This document shows positions 1-5,946 of a stretch of 10,285 nt of DNA, in pieces. The translations under genes and the position numbers were made by a program. How positions within the stretch are numbered: position 1 is the first letter of the stretch; every line of letters begins with the position of its first letter. Where the stretch lies: contig JAEZCF010000015.1 of NCBI GenBank assembly GCA_023430045.1, positions 1 to 10,285 on the forward strand, given 5' to 3'. Source of the DNA: Pseudomonadota bacterium. Its GTDB lineage: Bacteria > Pseudomonadota > Gammaproteobacteria > Xanthomonadales > Xanthomonadaceae. The notes under the pieces are model-generated. The model saw nothing but the letters and a program-made list of their open reading frames with translations, ran no database searches and was not told where the DNA came from.

Positions 1-84
1 GACCAGAAGCCGGCGCTGCCGTCCGCGGCGGCAGCCATCCTGGCCCGCGCCAAGGCACGCGCGGCCGCGCCAAGGAATTCCTGA
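1..84 (+). CDS. C-terminal end of an upstream gene, probably RnfB (partial)
   Basis: Frame 1 is open from the window edge to a TGA at 82-84 and encodes 27 residues rich in Ala, Arg and Lys. This TGA overlaps the ATG of nth by one base (TGATG), which suggests translational coupling in one operon. In many gammaproteobacteria nth follows the rnf/rsx electron-transport genes, and an Ala/Lys/Arg-rich tail fits the C-terminus of the RnfB iron-sulfur subunit in Xanthomonadaceae. No cysteine motif or other diagnostic residue lies inside the window, so the RnfB name rests on context only. That a coding frame ends here is better supported than its identity. Confidence 0.45.
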   Translation, partial: DQKPALPSAAAAILARAKARAAAPRNS

Positions 85-773
85 TGGCGACCACCGCAAC
101 GACCGCTGCGCGCACGCCCGCGCGGCGCGGCGCGAAGATGCCACGTGCCGATGTGGTGGAGATGTTCACCCGCCTGCGCGAACTCAATCCGCACCCGAAG
201 ACCGAGCTGGAATACAGCACGCCGTTCGAACTGCTGGTGGCCGTCGCCCTGTCGGCGCAGGCCACCGATGTCGGCGTCAACAAGGCCACCCGCCGCCTGT
301 TTCCAGTGGCCAATACGCCACAGGCGATCCTGGACCTCGGCGAAGAAGGACTGAAGCCGTACATATCGACGATCGGCCTGTACAACGCCAAGGCGAAGAA
401 CGTCATCGCCGCGTGCCGCATCCTGGTGGAACAGCATGGCGGGGTGGTGCCGCGTGAGCGCGCGGCGCTGGAAGCGCTGCCCGGGGTCGGCCGCAAGACC
501 GCCAACGTGGTGCTCAACACGGCGTTCGGCGAACCGACCATGGCCGTGGATACGCACATCTTCCGCGTCTCCAACCGCACCGGGCTCGCCCCGGGCAAGG
601 ATGTGCGCGCAGTAGAAGATGCGCTGCTCAAGGCCATCCCGGCCGAGTTCCTGCACGACGCCCATCACTGGCTCATCCTGCACGGCCGTTATGTCTGCAA
701 GGCACGCAGGCCGGATTGCCCGCAATGCGTGATCCGCGACCTGTGCCGGTACCGGGAAAAAACCGCAGCCTGA
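84..773 (+). CDS. nth: Endonuclease III (DNA glycosylase/AP lyase)
   Basis: This is a base-excision repair enzyme that removes oxidised pyrimidines and cleaves the abasic site by beta-elimination. The 229-residue product follows E. coli Nth closely over its whole length. The helix-hairpin-helix LPGVGRKTAN carries the catalytic lysine (K138, E. coli K120), and the VDTHIFRV segment carries the catalytic aspartate (D156, E. coli D138). The C-terminal iron-sulfur cluster motif is C205-X6-C212-X2-C215-X5-C221, spaced exactly as in E. coli. The protein has 18 extra N-terminal residues, and M19 (ATG at 138) aligns with the E. coli start. I keep the start at 84 because AAGGA (72-76) lies 7 bases upstream and the ATG overlaps the preceding stop, whereas nothing similar precedes 138. 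No clear terminator follows. Confidence 0.96.
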   Translation: MATTATTAARTPARRGAKMPRADVVEMFTRLRELNPHPKTELEYSTPFELLVAVALSAQATDVGVNKATRRLFPVANTPQAILDLGEEGLKPYISTIGLYNAKAKNVIAACRILVEQHGGVVPRERAALEALPGVGRKTANVVLNTAFGEPTMAVDTHIFRVSNRTGLAPGKDVRAVEDALLKAIPAEFLHDAHHWLILHGRYVCKARRPDCPQCVIRDLCRYREKTAA

Positions 774-883
774 AGCGCCGCCATGCCTGCCATCGGCGCG
801 ACACCCCAGCGTCACATACACAAGGCATCAATGCATGGCGCTGCGGGGCCTGGGGCACGCGGCAGGCTGATCGCGCACGCAAA

Positions 884-912
884 CTGTCACATTTACGCAA
901 TCTTCACGTTTT
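884..912 (+). promoter_or_regulatory. Candidate Pho-box region upstream of the porin
   Basis: A CTGTCAC half-site lies at 884-890. Just downstream, CATTTAC (890-896) and TCTTCAC (901-907) form an 11-base-phased pair separated by GCAA. PhoB boxes consist of 7-base CTGTCAT-like repeats at 11-base spacing. The same GCAA spacer followed by TC separates a half-site pair upstream of the first pstS (2363-2380). The match to consensus is weaker than at either pstS gene, and the -10 element is unclear. The function of the porin supports PhoB control. Confidence 0.45.
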
Positions 913-955
913 AGCCTGCGCGCATCTTCCCACCGCCTGCAAGGCCATCCACTCC

Positions 956-2167
956 ATGAAACTGCATCGCCAACTTCTTACTGCGGCCGTTGCGGCTGCG
1001 CTGTTCGTGCCCGCCGCCCACGCTGAAGTGGCCATCGACGTGATCGGCGGTTCGGAGATCACCTTCGAGGGTCTTGTCCAGGCAGACGGCAACTGGTTCG
1101 ACAACGATCTGGTCGACCTCAACGGCGGCGATGCCGGCAACGGCAAGGACAGCGAGTTCGAGCTGCGCCGCGCCGAACTGGTGCTCAAGGGCAAGGGCCC
1201 GGGCAACGTGGAATGGGTCGTCGGCTACGACGCCAAGGCCGACAAGTTCCTGGATACCAACCTGAAGTACAAGCTGGGTGGCAACAGCAACCACTTCGTG
1301 CAGCTGGGCCAGTTCAAGCAGCCCAACAGCCTGGAAGAACTGTCCAGCACGAAGAACAACGACTTCATCTCCAAGGCTGCAGTGACCAACACCTATGCCG
1401 TCGCCCGTCGCCTCGGTGGTGCATGGGGCTACGGCCAGGACAACTGGTCGGTGACCGCCAGCGCCTTCGGCCGCGAGCTGACCCGCAACCTGGCCCATGG
1501 CAGCGGCTACGGCGCGCGCGGCACCTTCGCCCCGATCAGCGAAAAGGGCCAGGTCCTGCACTTCGGCCTGAGCTATGTCGCCTATGACACCGACGCAGAC
1601 ACCCTGCGCGTGCGTGCCCGCCCGAACGCCGACCTGGCCACCGCGCGTCTGGTGGACAGTGGCAACATGGTCGATACCGACCGCGTCACCACCCTGGGCG
1701 TGGAAGCGATGTACATCACCGGCCCGTTCAAGACGCAGGGCGAGTACTACAGCAGCAAGGCCAAGCGCTATGACCACGACAACTACACCAGCGACGGCTA
1801 CTACGTAAGCGGCCTGTGGAACGTGACCGGCGAAACCTGGGGCTACAAGGGTGGCGTACCGGGCACCGGCCTGCCGGACAACCCGGCCGGTGGCCTGTGG
1901 CAGCTGGGCGCGCGCTACGACCACATGGACCTCAACGACGGCAACCTGAGGGCGGCTGCGGTGGCCGGCGGTGCCCCGATCGTGGACGGCGTGCTCGGCG
2001 GCAAGATGGACATCTGGACCATCGGTGCCAACTGGTACTGGCGCTCCAACGTGAAGTTCGCCCTGAACTACGTGATGGTGGACAGCAAGAAGTACAGCTC
2101 CAGCGCCCGCGGCTTCGTCAACGACGATCCGAACATCCTGGAAGCGCGCGCGCAGTTCTTCTGGTAA
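956..2167 (+). CDS. Phosphate-selective outer-membrane porin, OprO/OprP family
   Basis: This is a predicted outer-membrane beta-barrel channel for phosphate or polyphosphate. The 403-residue product starts with a Sec signal peptide: basic MKLHR, a hydrophobic Ala/Leu stretch, and an AHA|E cleavage site after residue 23. The mature part begins with a short beta segment (EITFEGLVQADGNWF) and contains ELRRAELVLKGK, typical of the Porin_O_P family, followed by alternating amphipathic strands with Gly/Asn/Asp-rich loops. It ends FFW, an aromatic C-terminus as barrel-assembly machinery expects, although Trp is less usual than Phe. I chose the ATG at 956 because the signal peptide begins there. The open frame extends upstream to 716, but that part overlaps nth in another frame. 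The ribosome site is weak (AAGG at 941-944). Position next to pstS and an upstream Pho-box-like site argue for a phosphate-starvation porin. Exact ion selectivity cannot be read from sequence. Confidence 0.88.
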   Translation: MKLHRQLLTAAVAAALFVPAAHAEVAIDVIGGSEITFEGLVQADGNWFDNDLVDLNGGDAGNGKDSEFELRRAELVLKGKGPGNVEWVVGYDAKADKFLDTNLKYKLGGNSNHFVQLGQFKQPNSLEELSSTKNNDFISKAAVTNTYAVARRLGGAWGYGQDNWSVTASAFGRELTRNLAHGSGYGARGTFAPISEKGQVLHFGLSYVAYDTDADTLRVRARPNADLATARLVDSGNMVDTDRVTTLGVEAMYITGPFKTQGEYYSSKAKRYDHDNYTSDGYYVSGLWNVTGETWGYKGGVPGTGLPDNPAGGLWQLGARYDHMDLNDGNLRAAAVAGGAPIVDGVLGGKMDIWTIGANWYWRSNVKFALNYVMVDSKKYSSSARGFVNDDPNILEARAQFFW

Positions 2168-2192
2168 GCACGCAGTCACCGCGATGAAACAC

Positions 2193-2220
2193 GAAGGGTA
2201 CGGCATACGCCGTGCCCTTC
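2193..2220 (+). terminator. Hairpin after the porin gene
   Basis: A 12-base-pair stem lies 25 bases after the porin stop: GAAGGGTACGGC (2193-2204) pairs with GCCGTGCCCTTC (2209-2220), with one T-G wobble and an ATAC loop. No T-run follows, so it is not a classic intrinsic terminator. It may stop transcription inefficiently or protect the mRNA 3' end. Confidence 0.5.
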
Positions 2221-2287
2221 TGCGTGCGAGGAGATCGCTCCGCGACCACCGCCTTCAAAAAGCCGCCCATCGTCGGCTCCGGCGGAC

Positions 2288-2310
2288 AGCCGATCATGGA
2301 TCGGCTCTAC
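2288..2310 (-). repeat. SMAG-type REP palindrome with GTAG header
   Basis: AGCCGATC (2288-2295), loop ATG, GATCGGCT (2299-2306) is a perfect 8-base inverted repeat. It is followed by CTAC, so on the minus strand it reads GTAG-AGCCGATC-CAT-GATCGGCT. A GTAG tetranucleotide next to a short GC-rich stem-loop is the signature of SMAG repeats in Stenotrophomonas. It sits about 24 bases upstream of the pstS Pho box and could also form a transcript hairpin. Confidence 0.7.
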
Positions 2311-2329
2311 CGGCCAGCCCATCCGCACG

Positions 2330-2385
2330 CTGTCACCATTGCGTCATGTGACAGACGCCGGGGTGTCACGCAATCGTTATGGAAT
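2330..2385 (+). promoter_or_regulatory. Pho-box array and promoter of the first pstS
   Basis: CTGTCAC (2330-2336) and GCGTCAT (2341-2347) form an 11-base-phased pair, a good match to a PhoB box. Continuing the same phase gives a poor unit at 2352-2358, then GTGTCAC (2363-2369) and TCGTTAT (2374-2380). GTGACAG at 2348-2354 also makes a dyad with the first CTGTCAC. PhoB boxes usually replace the -35 element. A weak -10 may lie within TTATGGAAT (2377-2385), which would fit a box ending at 2369. The array suggests two PhoB dimers binding upstream of pstS. Confidence 0.75.
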
Positions 2386-2424
2386 GTGCGCCGACACGAC
2401 GGGTAACCGCCCGTCCATCCACCC

Positions 2425-2429
2425 AGGAG
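2425..2429 (+). promoter_or_regulatory. Ribosome binding site deciding the GTG start of pstS
   Basis: AGGAG ends 8 bases before the GTG at 2438. No comparable site precedes other in-frame starts, and the next codons encode a clean signal peptide. Confidence 0.8.
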
Positions 2430-2437
2430 CCAACCCC

Positions 2438-3457
2438 GTGATCCACGCCTTCAAGTCGCGCGCTGCCGTTGCCATGCTCGCCGCGTCGTCCGTCTTCGCC
2501 GCCCACGCTGCCGACGTCACCGGCGCCGGTGCGTCCTTCATCTACCCGGTGATGTCCAAGTGGTCGGCCGACTACACCAAGGCGACCGGCAACAAGGTCA
2601 ACTACCAGTCCATCGGCTCCGGCGGCGGCATCGCGCAGATCAAGGCCGCGACCGTCGATTTCGGCTCTTCCGATGCACCGCTCAAGCCCGAAGAGCTGGC
2701 AGCCGCCGGCCTGGCCCAGTTCCCGTCGGTCATCGGCGGTGTGGTGCCGGTGATCAACGTCGCCGGCGTCGCGCCGGGCGCGCTGAAGCTGGATGGCCCG
2801 ACGCTGGCCAACATTTTCCTGGGCAAGATCAAGACCTGGAACGACCCGGCCATCGCCGCGCTGAACCCGGGCCTTACCCTGCCGTCGGCCAAGGTGACCA
2901 TCGTGCATCGCTCGGATGGTTCGGGCACCACCTTCAACTTCGTCAACTACCTGTCCAAGGTCAGCCCGGAGTGGAAGAGCAAGGTCGGTGAAGGCACCTC
3001 CGTACAGTGGCCGGCCGGCATCGGCGGCAAGGGCAACGAAGGCGTGGCTGCGTACGTGAAGCAGATCAAGGGCGGCATCGGCTACGTGGAGCTGTCCTAC
3101 GCACTGCAGAACAAGATGGCCCACGCTGCGATGAAGAACGCCGCCGGCCAGTTCGTGCAGCCTTCCGACGAGTCCTTCGCTGCGGCTGCAGCCAGCGCTG
3201 ACTGGGCCAAGGCCAAGGATTTCTACTTGGTGATGACCAACGCACCGGGCGCGCAGTCCTGGCCGATCACCGCGACCAACTTCATTCTGGTCCGCAAGCA
3301 GCCGAAGAACGTCGCCAGCGCCAAGGCGACCCAGGACTTCTTCCGCTGGATCTACAAGAACGGCGATGCACAGGCCAAGCAGCTGGACTACGTGCCGCTG
3401 CCGGATGCGCTGACCCAGCAGATCGAGACCTACTGGTCGCAGAACCTTAAGTATTGA
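2438..3457 (+). CDS. pstS: Periplasmic phosphate-binding protein PstS (soluble copy)
   Basis: This is the substrate-binding protein that delivers inorganic phosphate to the PstCAB importer. The 339-residue product aligns with E. coli PstS almost throughout. A Sec signal peptide (residues 1-24, ending AAHA|AD) lacks a lipobox cysteine, so the mature protein should be soluble in the periplasm. Phosphate-ligand positions are recognisable: GASF near residues 31-34, S61 in SIGSGGG, D79 in DFGSSD, and R158, S162, G163 and T164 in HRSDGSGTT. The start is a GTG at 2438, supported by AGGAG (2425-2429) 8 bases upstream and by the signal peptide. The frame extends to 2339, but that part contains the Pho-box array. 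A strong terminator follows, so it is probably transcribed alone. It is a close paralogue of the pstS at 4848; roughly seven in ten mature residues look identical by eye. Confidence 0.95.
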   Translation: MIHAFKSRAAVAMLAASSVFAAHAADVTGAGASFIYPVMSKWSADYTKATGNKVNYQSIGSGGGIAQIKAATVDFGSSDAPLKPEELAAAGLAQFPSVIGGVVPVINVAGVAPGALKLDGPTLANIFLGKIKTWNDPAIAALNPGLTLPSAKVTIVHRSDGSGTTFNFVNYLSKVSPEWKSKVGEGTSVQWPAGIGGKGNEGVAAYVKQIKGGIGYVELSYALQNKMAHAAMKNAAGQFVQPSDESFAAAAASADWAKAKDFYLVMTNAPGAQSWPITATNFILVRKQPKNVASAKATQDFFRWIYKNGDAQAKQLDYVPLPDALTQQIETYWSQNLKY

Positions 3458-3470
3458 TTTCCACAGGTAC

Positions 3471-3505
3471 GGAGCCGGCGGGGACTCTCTCCCCCCGCCG
3501 GCTCC
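3471..3505 (+). terminator. First hairpin after pstS
   Basis: A perfect 13-base-pair stem, GGAGCCGGCGGGG (3471-3483) with CCCCGCCGGCTCC (3493-3505), has a 9-base loop and starts 14 bases after the pstS stop. It has no T-run of its own. It directly adjoins a second hairpin that has one, so the two probably act together in termination or 3'-end protection. Confidence 0.6.
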
Positions 3506-3509
3506 ACCG

Positions 3510-3542
3510 GGCGCGCGACCTCCCGGTGGCGCGCCTTTTTTT
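3510..3542 (+). terminator. Intrinsic terminator of the first pstS
   Basis: GGCGCGC (3510-3516) pairs with GCGCGCC (3529-3535); ACC/GGT extends the stem across a G-G mismatch with loop TCCC. Seven T residues (3536-3542) follow at once. This is the best rho-independent terminator in the window, and it separates the first pstS from the permease block. An alternative ACCGGG/CCCGGT pairing (3506-3511 with 3522-3527) overlaps the same sequence. Confidence 0.9.
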
Positions 3543-3596
3543 GTTTCCCAAATGAACGCTGCCAACGGGTAATGCACGATTTCTTGAAGTCTTTCC

Positions 3597-3824
3597 GTGA
3601 AAATTCACGCATTGATGGTATGCGCCGGCTCTGGTGCGTATGTGGGAATCATCGACATGCGGGATCTTGAGTTCATGGAACTACCCGAACGCATCTACGC
3701 GATGACTGAGGAAGATGCCATGTGCAGCGAAGGTCAGCCGATCGGCGCTGCGGCATCCTCGCCCCGGCTCGCCCCCGTGGCGCGCTTCCAGGACGAAGCG
3801 TGTGTGTTCGACGCGCAGGACTGA
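3597..3824 (+). CDS. Unrecognised small ORF in a low-GC spacer
   Basis: A 75-codon frame opens with GTG at 3597. I do not recognise the product. Its first 50 or so residues look protein-like (LEFMELPERIYAMTEEDAM, acidic with several Met), then it becomes Ala/Pro-rich. It has three cysteines without a familiar metal motif and no signal peptide or membrane segment. Only a weak GAAG (3586-3589) lies 7 bases upstream of the GTG. An ATG at 3615 or 3675 could also serve. It overlaps the likely permease start by 23 bases in another frame. It may be a short orphan gene, the remnant of a larger gene, or not coding. The spacer 3541-3720 is about 49% G+C (89 of 180 bases by my count), well below its neighbours. 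Apart from this frame, the terminator and a short dyad at 3596-3609, I see nothing else between 3458 and 3801. Confidence 0.2.
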   Translation: MKIHALMVCAGSGAYVGIIDMRDLEFMELPERIYAMTEEDAMCSEGQPIGAAASSPRLAPVARFQDEACVFDAQD

Positions 3825-4701
3825 GAGGCAGGGGACAGTCGCCGCCCTTTTGGTCGTGGCGATCTGGGCGGCGAGTTTTTCCTTTGCACGCCAGGCCATC
3901 GAACATCTGGGCCCATGGATGTTCAGGCTGTACAGCACGGCAGCAGGCGTAGTCCCGCTTCTGCCGTTCCTTGGCAGTGCGATGCGAGCCCTGCAGTCGG
4001 TGGATCTGGCCGCGAGACACCGCTTGCTGCTCTCCACCACGCTGACCGGAACGCTGGTTGCCACGACGAATGTGGTGGCCCTCGAGTGGTACCCGGCCTC
4101 TACCGTGCTGGCGTTGATGTACACCATGCCGGCCTTCACCAGCCTGCTGGAGGTCCGCCAGGCGGGACGCCTCTCGCTTCGCGCCCTCTACCCGCCCGCC
4201 GCCGCGCTGATGGGCGTCATCATGTTCGCCTCCAGCGGGACGCAGGTCCTGGGCCCCGCCGCTTGCGTGGTACTGCTCAACGCGCTTCTCTGGGCCATTG
4301 GTACCCGGCTCGCGGACGCCTCTGCGGGACGTTTATCCCCACCGCACATCGTGACAGTACAGATGACCATTGCTTTCCTCAGCGCCATCCCGATGGGCGT
4401 GATCTGCGCGATCAGGGGAGAAGTAGTCATACCCTCAGCCATCGACCTCACAGGTATCGGCTGGGCAGGGCTGCTCAACGGCGGACTTGTGTTCTGGCTC
4501 TGGTACATCGCGATCGCTCGGCTGGGGGCCAGCAGGACGGCATGGTTCACCCTTCTGGTCCCACTACTTGGCAGCGCGATCGCGGTAGCTGTCCTCGGTG
4601 AAATCCTGGATGCACGGCAGAAGTGGGGCCTTGTGCTCATCAGCACGAGCGTTCTGCTTCATCTTCTGAACCGGCGGGAAAAGCAAACTATCGGCTCATG
4701 A
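3802..4701 (+). CDS. DMT-superfamily permease (EamA family)
   Basis: This is a predicted inner-membrane transporter of the drug/metabolite transporter superfamily; its substrate cannot be told from sequence. From the GTG at 3802 it is 299 residues, close to the usual 290-300, with about ten hydrophobic segments in two halves. The first begins GTVAALLVVAIWAASFSFARQ, the usual EamA helix 1. The second half includes TGIGWAGLLNGGLVFWLWYIAIARLGASRT and LVPLLGSAIAVAVLGE, resembling the second EamA repeat. An ATG at 3715 is in frame, but the extra 29 residues are Arg/Pro-rich and unlike the family. The GTG at 3802 has AGGA (3790-3793) 8 bases upstream. Sampled lines have about 60-62% G+C against about 68% in pstS. 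It interrupts an otherwise phosphate-related cluster, has no Pho box of its own and follows a terminator, so it looks like an insertion or acquired gene. The family call is firm; the start is uncertain. Confidence 0.85.
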   Translation: MCSTRRTERQGTVAALLVVAIWAASFSFARQAIEHLGPWMFRLYSTAAGVVPLLPFLGSAMRALQSVDLAARHRLLLSTTLTGTLVATTNVVALEWYPASTVLALMYTMPAFTSLLEVRQAGRLSLRALYPPAAALMGVIMFASSGTQVLGPAACVVLLNALLWAIGTRLADASAGRLSPPHIVTVQMTIAFLSAIPMGVICAIRGEVVIPSAIDLTGIGWAGLLNGGLVFWLWYIAIARLGASRTAWFTLLVPLLGSAIAVAVLGEILDARQKWGLVLISTSVLLHLLNRREKQTIGS

Positions 4702-4756
4702 AGGGTTGAATCAGCAGGCATGGATGGAGTGTCCGGCGCCGTGATCCGGCTCACTT

Positions 4757-4800
4757 CTGTCACCTGCGTCATCAGGTTGTAACAAAAACATCATTTCATA
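4757..4800 (+). promoter_or_regulatory. Pho box and promoter of the pst operon
   Basis: GCGTCAT (4766-4772) and TTGTAAC (4777-4783) form an 11-base-phased pair around CAGG, matching PhoB half-sites, and ACATCAT (4788-4794) continues the phase. A further CTGTCAC at 4757-4763 is two bases out of phase with them. A candidate -10, TTCATA (4795-4800), begins 12 bases after the main box, about where a PhoB-dependent promoter would have it. CTGTCAC followed by GCGTCAT also occurs upstream of the first pstS, there in phase. This region also ends the 146-base gap after the permease gene. Confidence 0.75.
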
Positions 4801-4847
4801 GCCGCAACCGCCGGAGGTACCGGCGCCAACCCGCTATGGAGTGACGC

Positions 4848-5939
4848 ATGAAACTGCAGAAGGCCGGCCTTGCCACCCTTTCCCTGGCCATCGCCCTCGG
4901 CCTGTCCGCGTGCGGCGGCAACGACGCCCCCGCCGCGCAGCAGCCTGCGAGCGATGCTGCGGCCCCCGCCCCGGCCGCCGGAGACAAGGTGTCCGCCGAA
5001 GTTTCCGGCGCCGGCGCTTCCTTCATCTTCCCGCTGGTATCGAAGTGGTCGGCCGACTACAACGTGGCCACTGGCGCGAAGATCAACTACCAGTCCATCG
5101 GCTCGGGCGGCGGCATCGCCCAGATCAAGGCCGGCACCGTGGATTTCGGTTCCTCCGACAAGCCGCTCAGCAGCGAAGAGCTGGCGCAGGCCGGCCTGGC
5201 GCAGTTCCCCTCCGCCATCGGCGGTGTGGTGCCGGTGGTCAACATCGAAGGGATGGAACCGGGCAAGCTGCGGCTGAGTGGCACCCTGCTGGCCGATATC
5301 TTCCTGGGCAAGATCAAGACCTGGAACGATCCGGCGCTGGTCGCCGCCAATCCGGGTGTGACCCTGCCCGAGGGCAAGATCACCCTGGTACACCGCTCCG
5401 ATGGTTCGGGCACCACTTTCAACTTCACCAACTACCTGTCCAAGGTCAGTGCCGACTGGAAGGGCAAGGTTGGCGAAGGCACGTCCGTGCAGTGGCCGGA
5501 CGGCGTGGGCGGCAAGGGCAATGAAGGCGTGGCGTCGTACGTGAAGCAGATCAAGGGTTCGATCGGCTACGTCGAACTGGCCTATGCGCTGCAGAACAGC
5601 ATGCCGTATGCCTCGCTGCAGAACGCGGCCGGCACCTGGGTGCAGCCCAACGCGGAGACCTTCGCCGCGGCGGCCGCCAGCGCCGACTGGGCCAGCGCCA
5701 AGGACTTCAACCTGGTCATCACCAATGCACCGGGTGAGCAGGCATGGCCGATCACCGCGACCAATTTCATGCTGATGCAGAAGCAGCCGAAGGATGCCAA
5801 GCGCAACCAGGATGCGCTGGCGTTCTTCAAGTGGGCGCTCGAAAGCGGCCAGGCGCAGGCGAACGAACTGCACTACGTGCCGCTGCCGGCCGAGCTGGTC
5901 ACGCAGATCGAAGCCTACTGGGGCACCGAGCTCAAGTGA
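4848..5939 (+). CDS. pstS: Phosphate-binding protein PstS (lipoprotein copy)
   Basis: This is the second phosphate-binding protein and the first gene of the pst operon. The 363-residue product begins with a lipoprotein signal peptide: a positively charged start, a hydrophobic run and the lipobox LSAC, with the lipidated cysteine at residue 22. The next residue is Gly, not Asp, so by the E. coli sorting rule it would go to the outer membrane; sorting in this lineage is less certain. An Ala/Pro-rich linker (about residues 27-50) joins the anchor to the PstS fold. Phosphate ligands correspond to S86, D104, R183, S187, G188 and T189. GGAG (4838-4841) lies 6 bases before the ATG. It is a close paralogue of the product at 2438-3457, with equal length across the C-terminal region. 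Which copy feeds PstCA best cannot be said, but this one is transcriptionally closest. Confidence 0.95.
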   Translation: MKLQKAGLATLSLAIALGLSACGGNDAPAAQQPASDAAAPAPAAGDKVSAEVSGAGASFIFPLVSKWSADYNVATGAKINYQSIGSGGGIAQIKAGTVDFGSSDKPLSSEELAQAGLAQFPSAIGGVVPVVNIEGMEPGKLRLSGTLLADIFLGKIKTWNDPALVAANPGVTLPEGKITLVHRSDGSGTTFNFTNYLSKVSADWKGKVGEGTSVQWPDGVGGKGNEGVASYVKQIKGSIGYVELAYALQNSMPYASLQNAAGTWVQPNAETFAAAAASADWASAKDFNLVITNAPGEQAWPITATNFMLMQKQPKDAKRNQDALAFFKWALESGQAQANELHYVPLPAELVTQIEAYWGTELK

Positions 5940-5946
5940 TGCAGGC

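Noticed and set aside
775..799. GCGCCG...CGGCGC hairpin after nth as a terminator
   Set aside because: The stem is only 6 base pairs with a 13-base loop and no T-run, common by chance in this composition.
716..955. N-terminal extension of the porin frame back to 716
   Set aside because: It overlaps the end of nth in another frame, contains the candidate Pho box, and precedes an obvious signal peptide starting at 956.
911..2206. 431-codon open frame on the minus strand over the porin
   Set aside because: It is antisense to a well-supported porin, with no start context or recognisable domain; this is expected at this G+C.
2339..2437. N-terminal extension of the first pstS to 2339
   Set aside because: It would translate through the Pho-box array. 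The signal peptide and AGGAG site place the start at the GTG at 2438.
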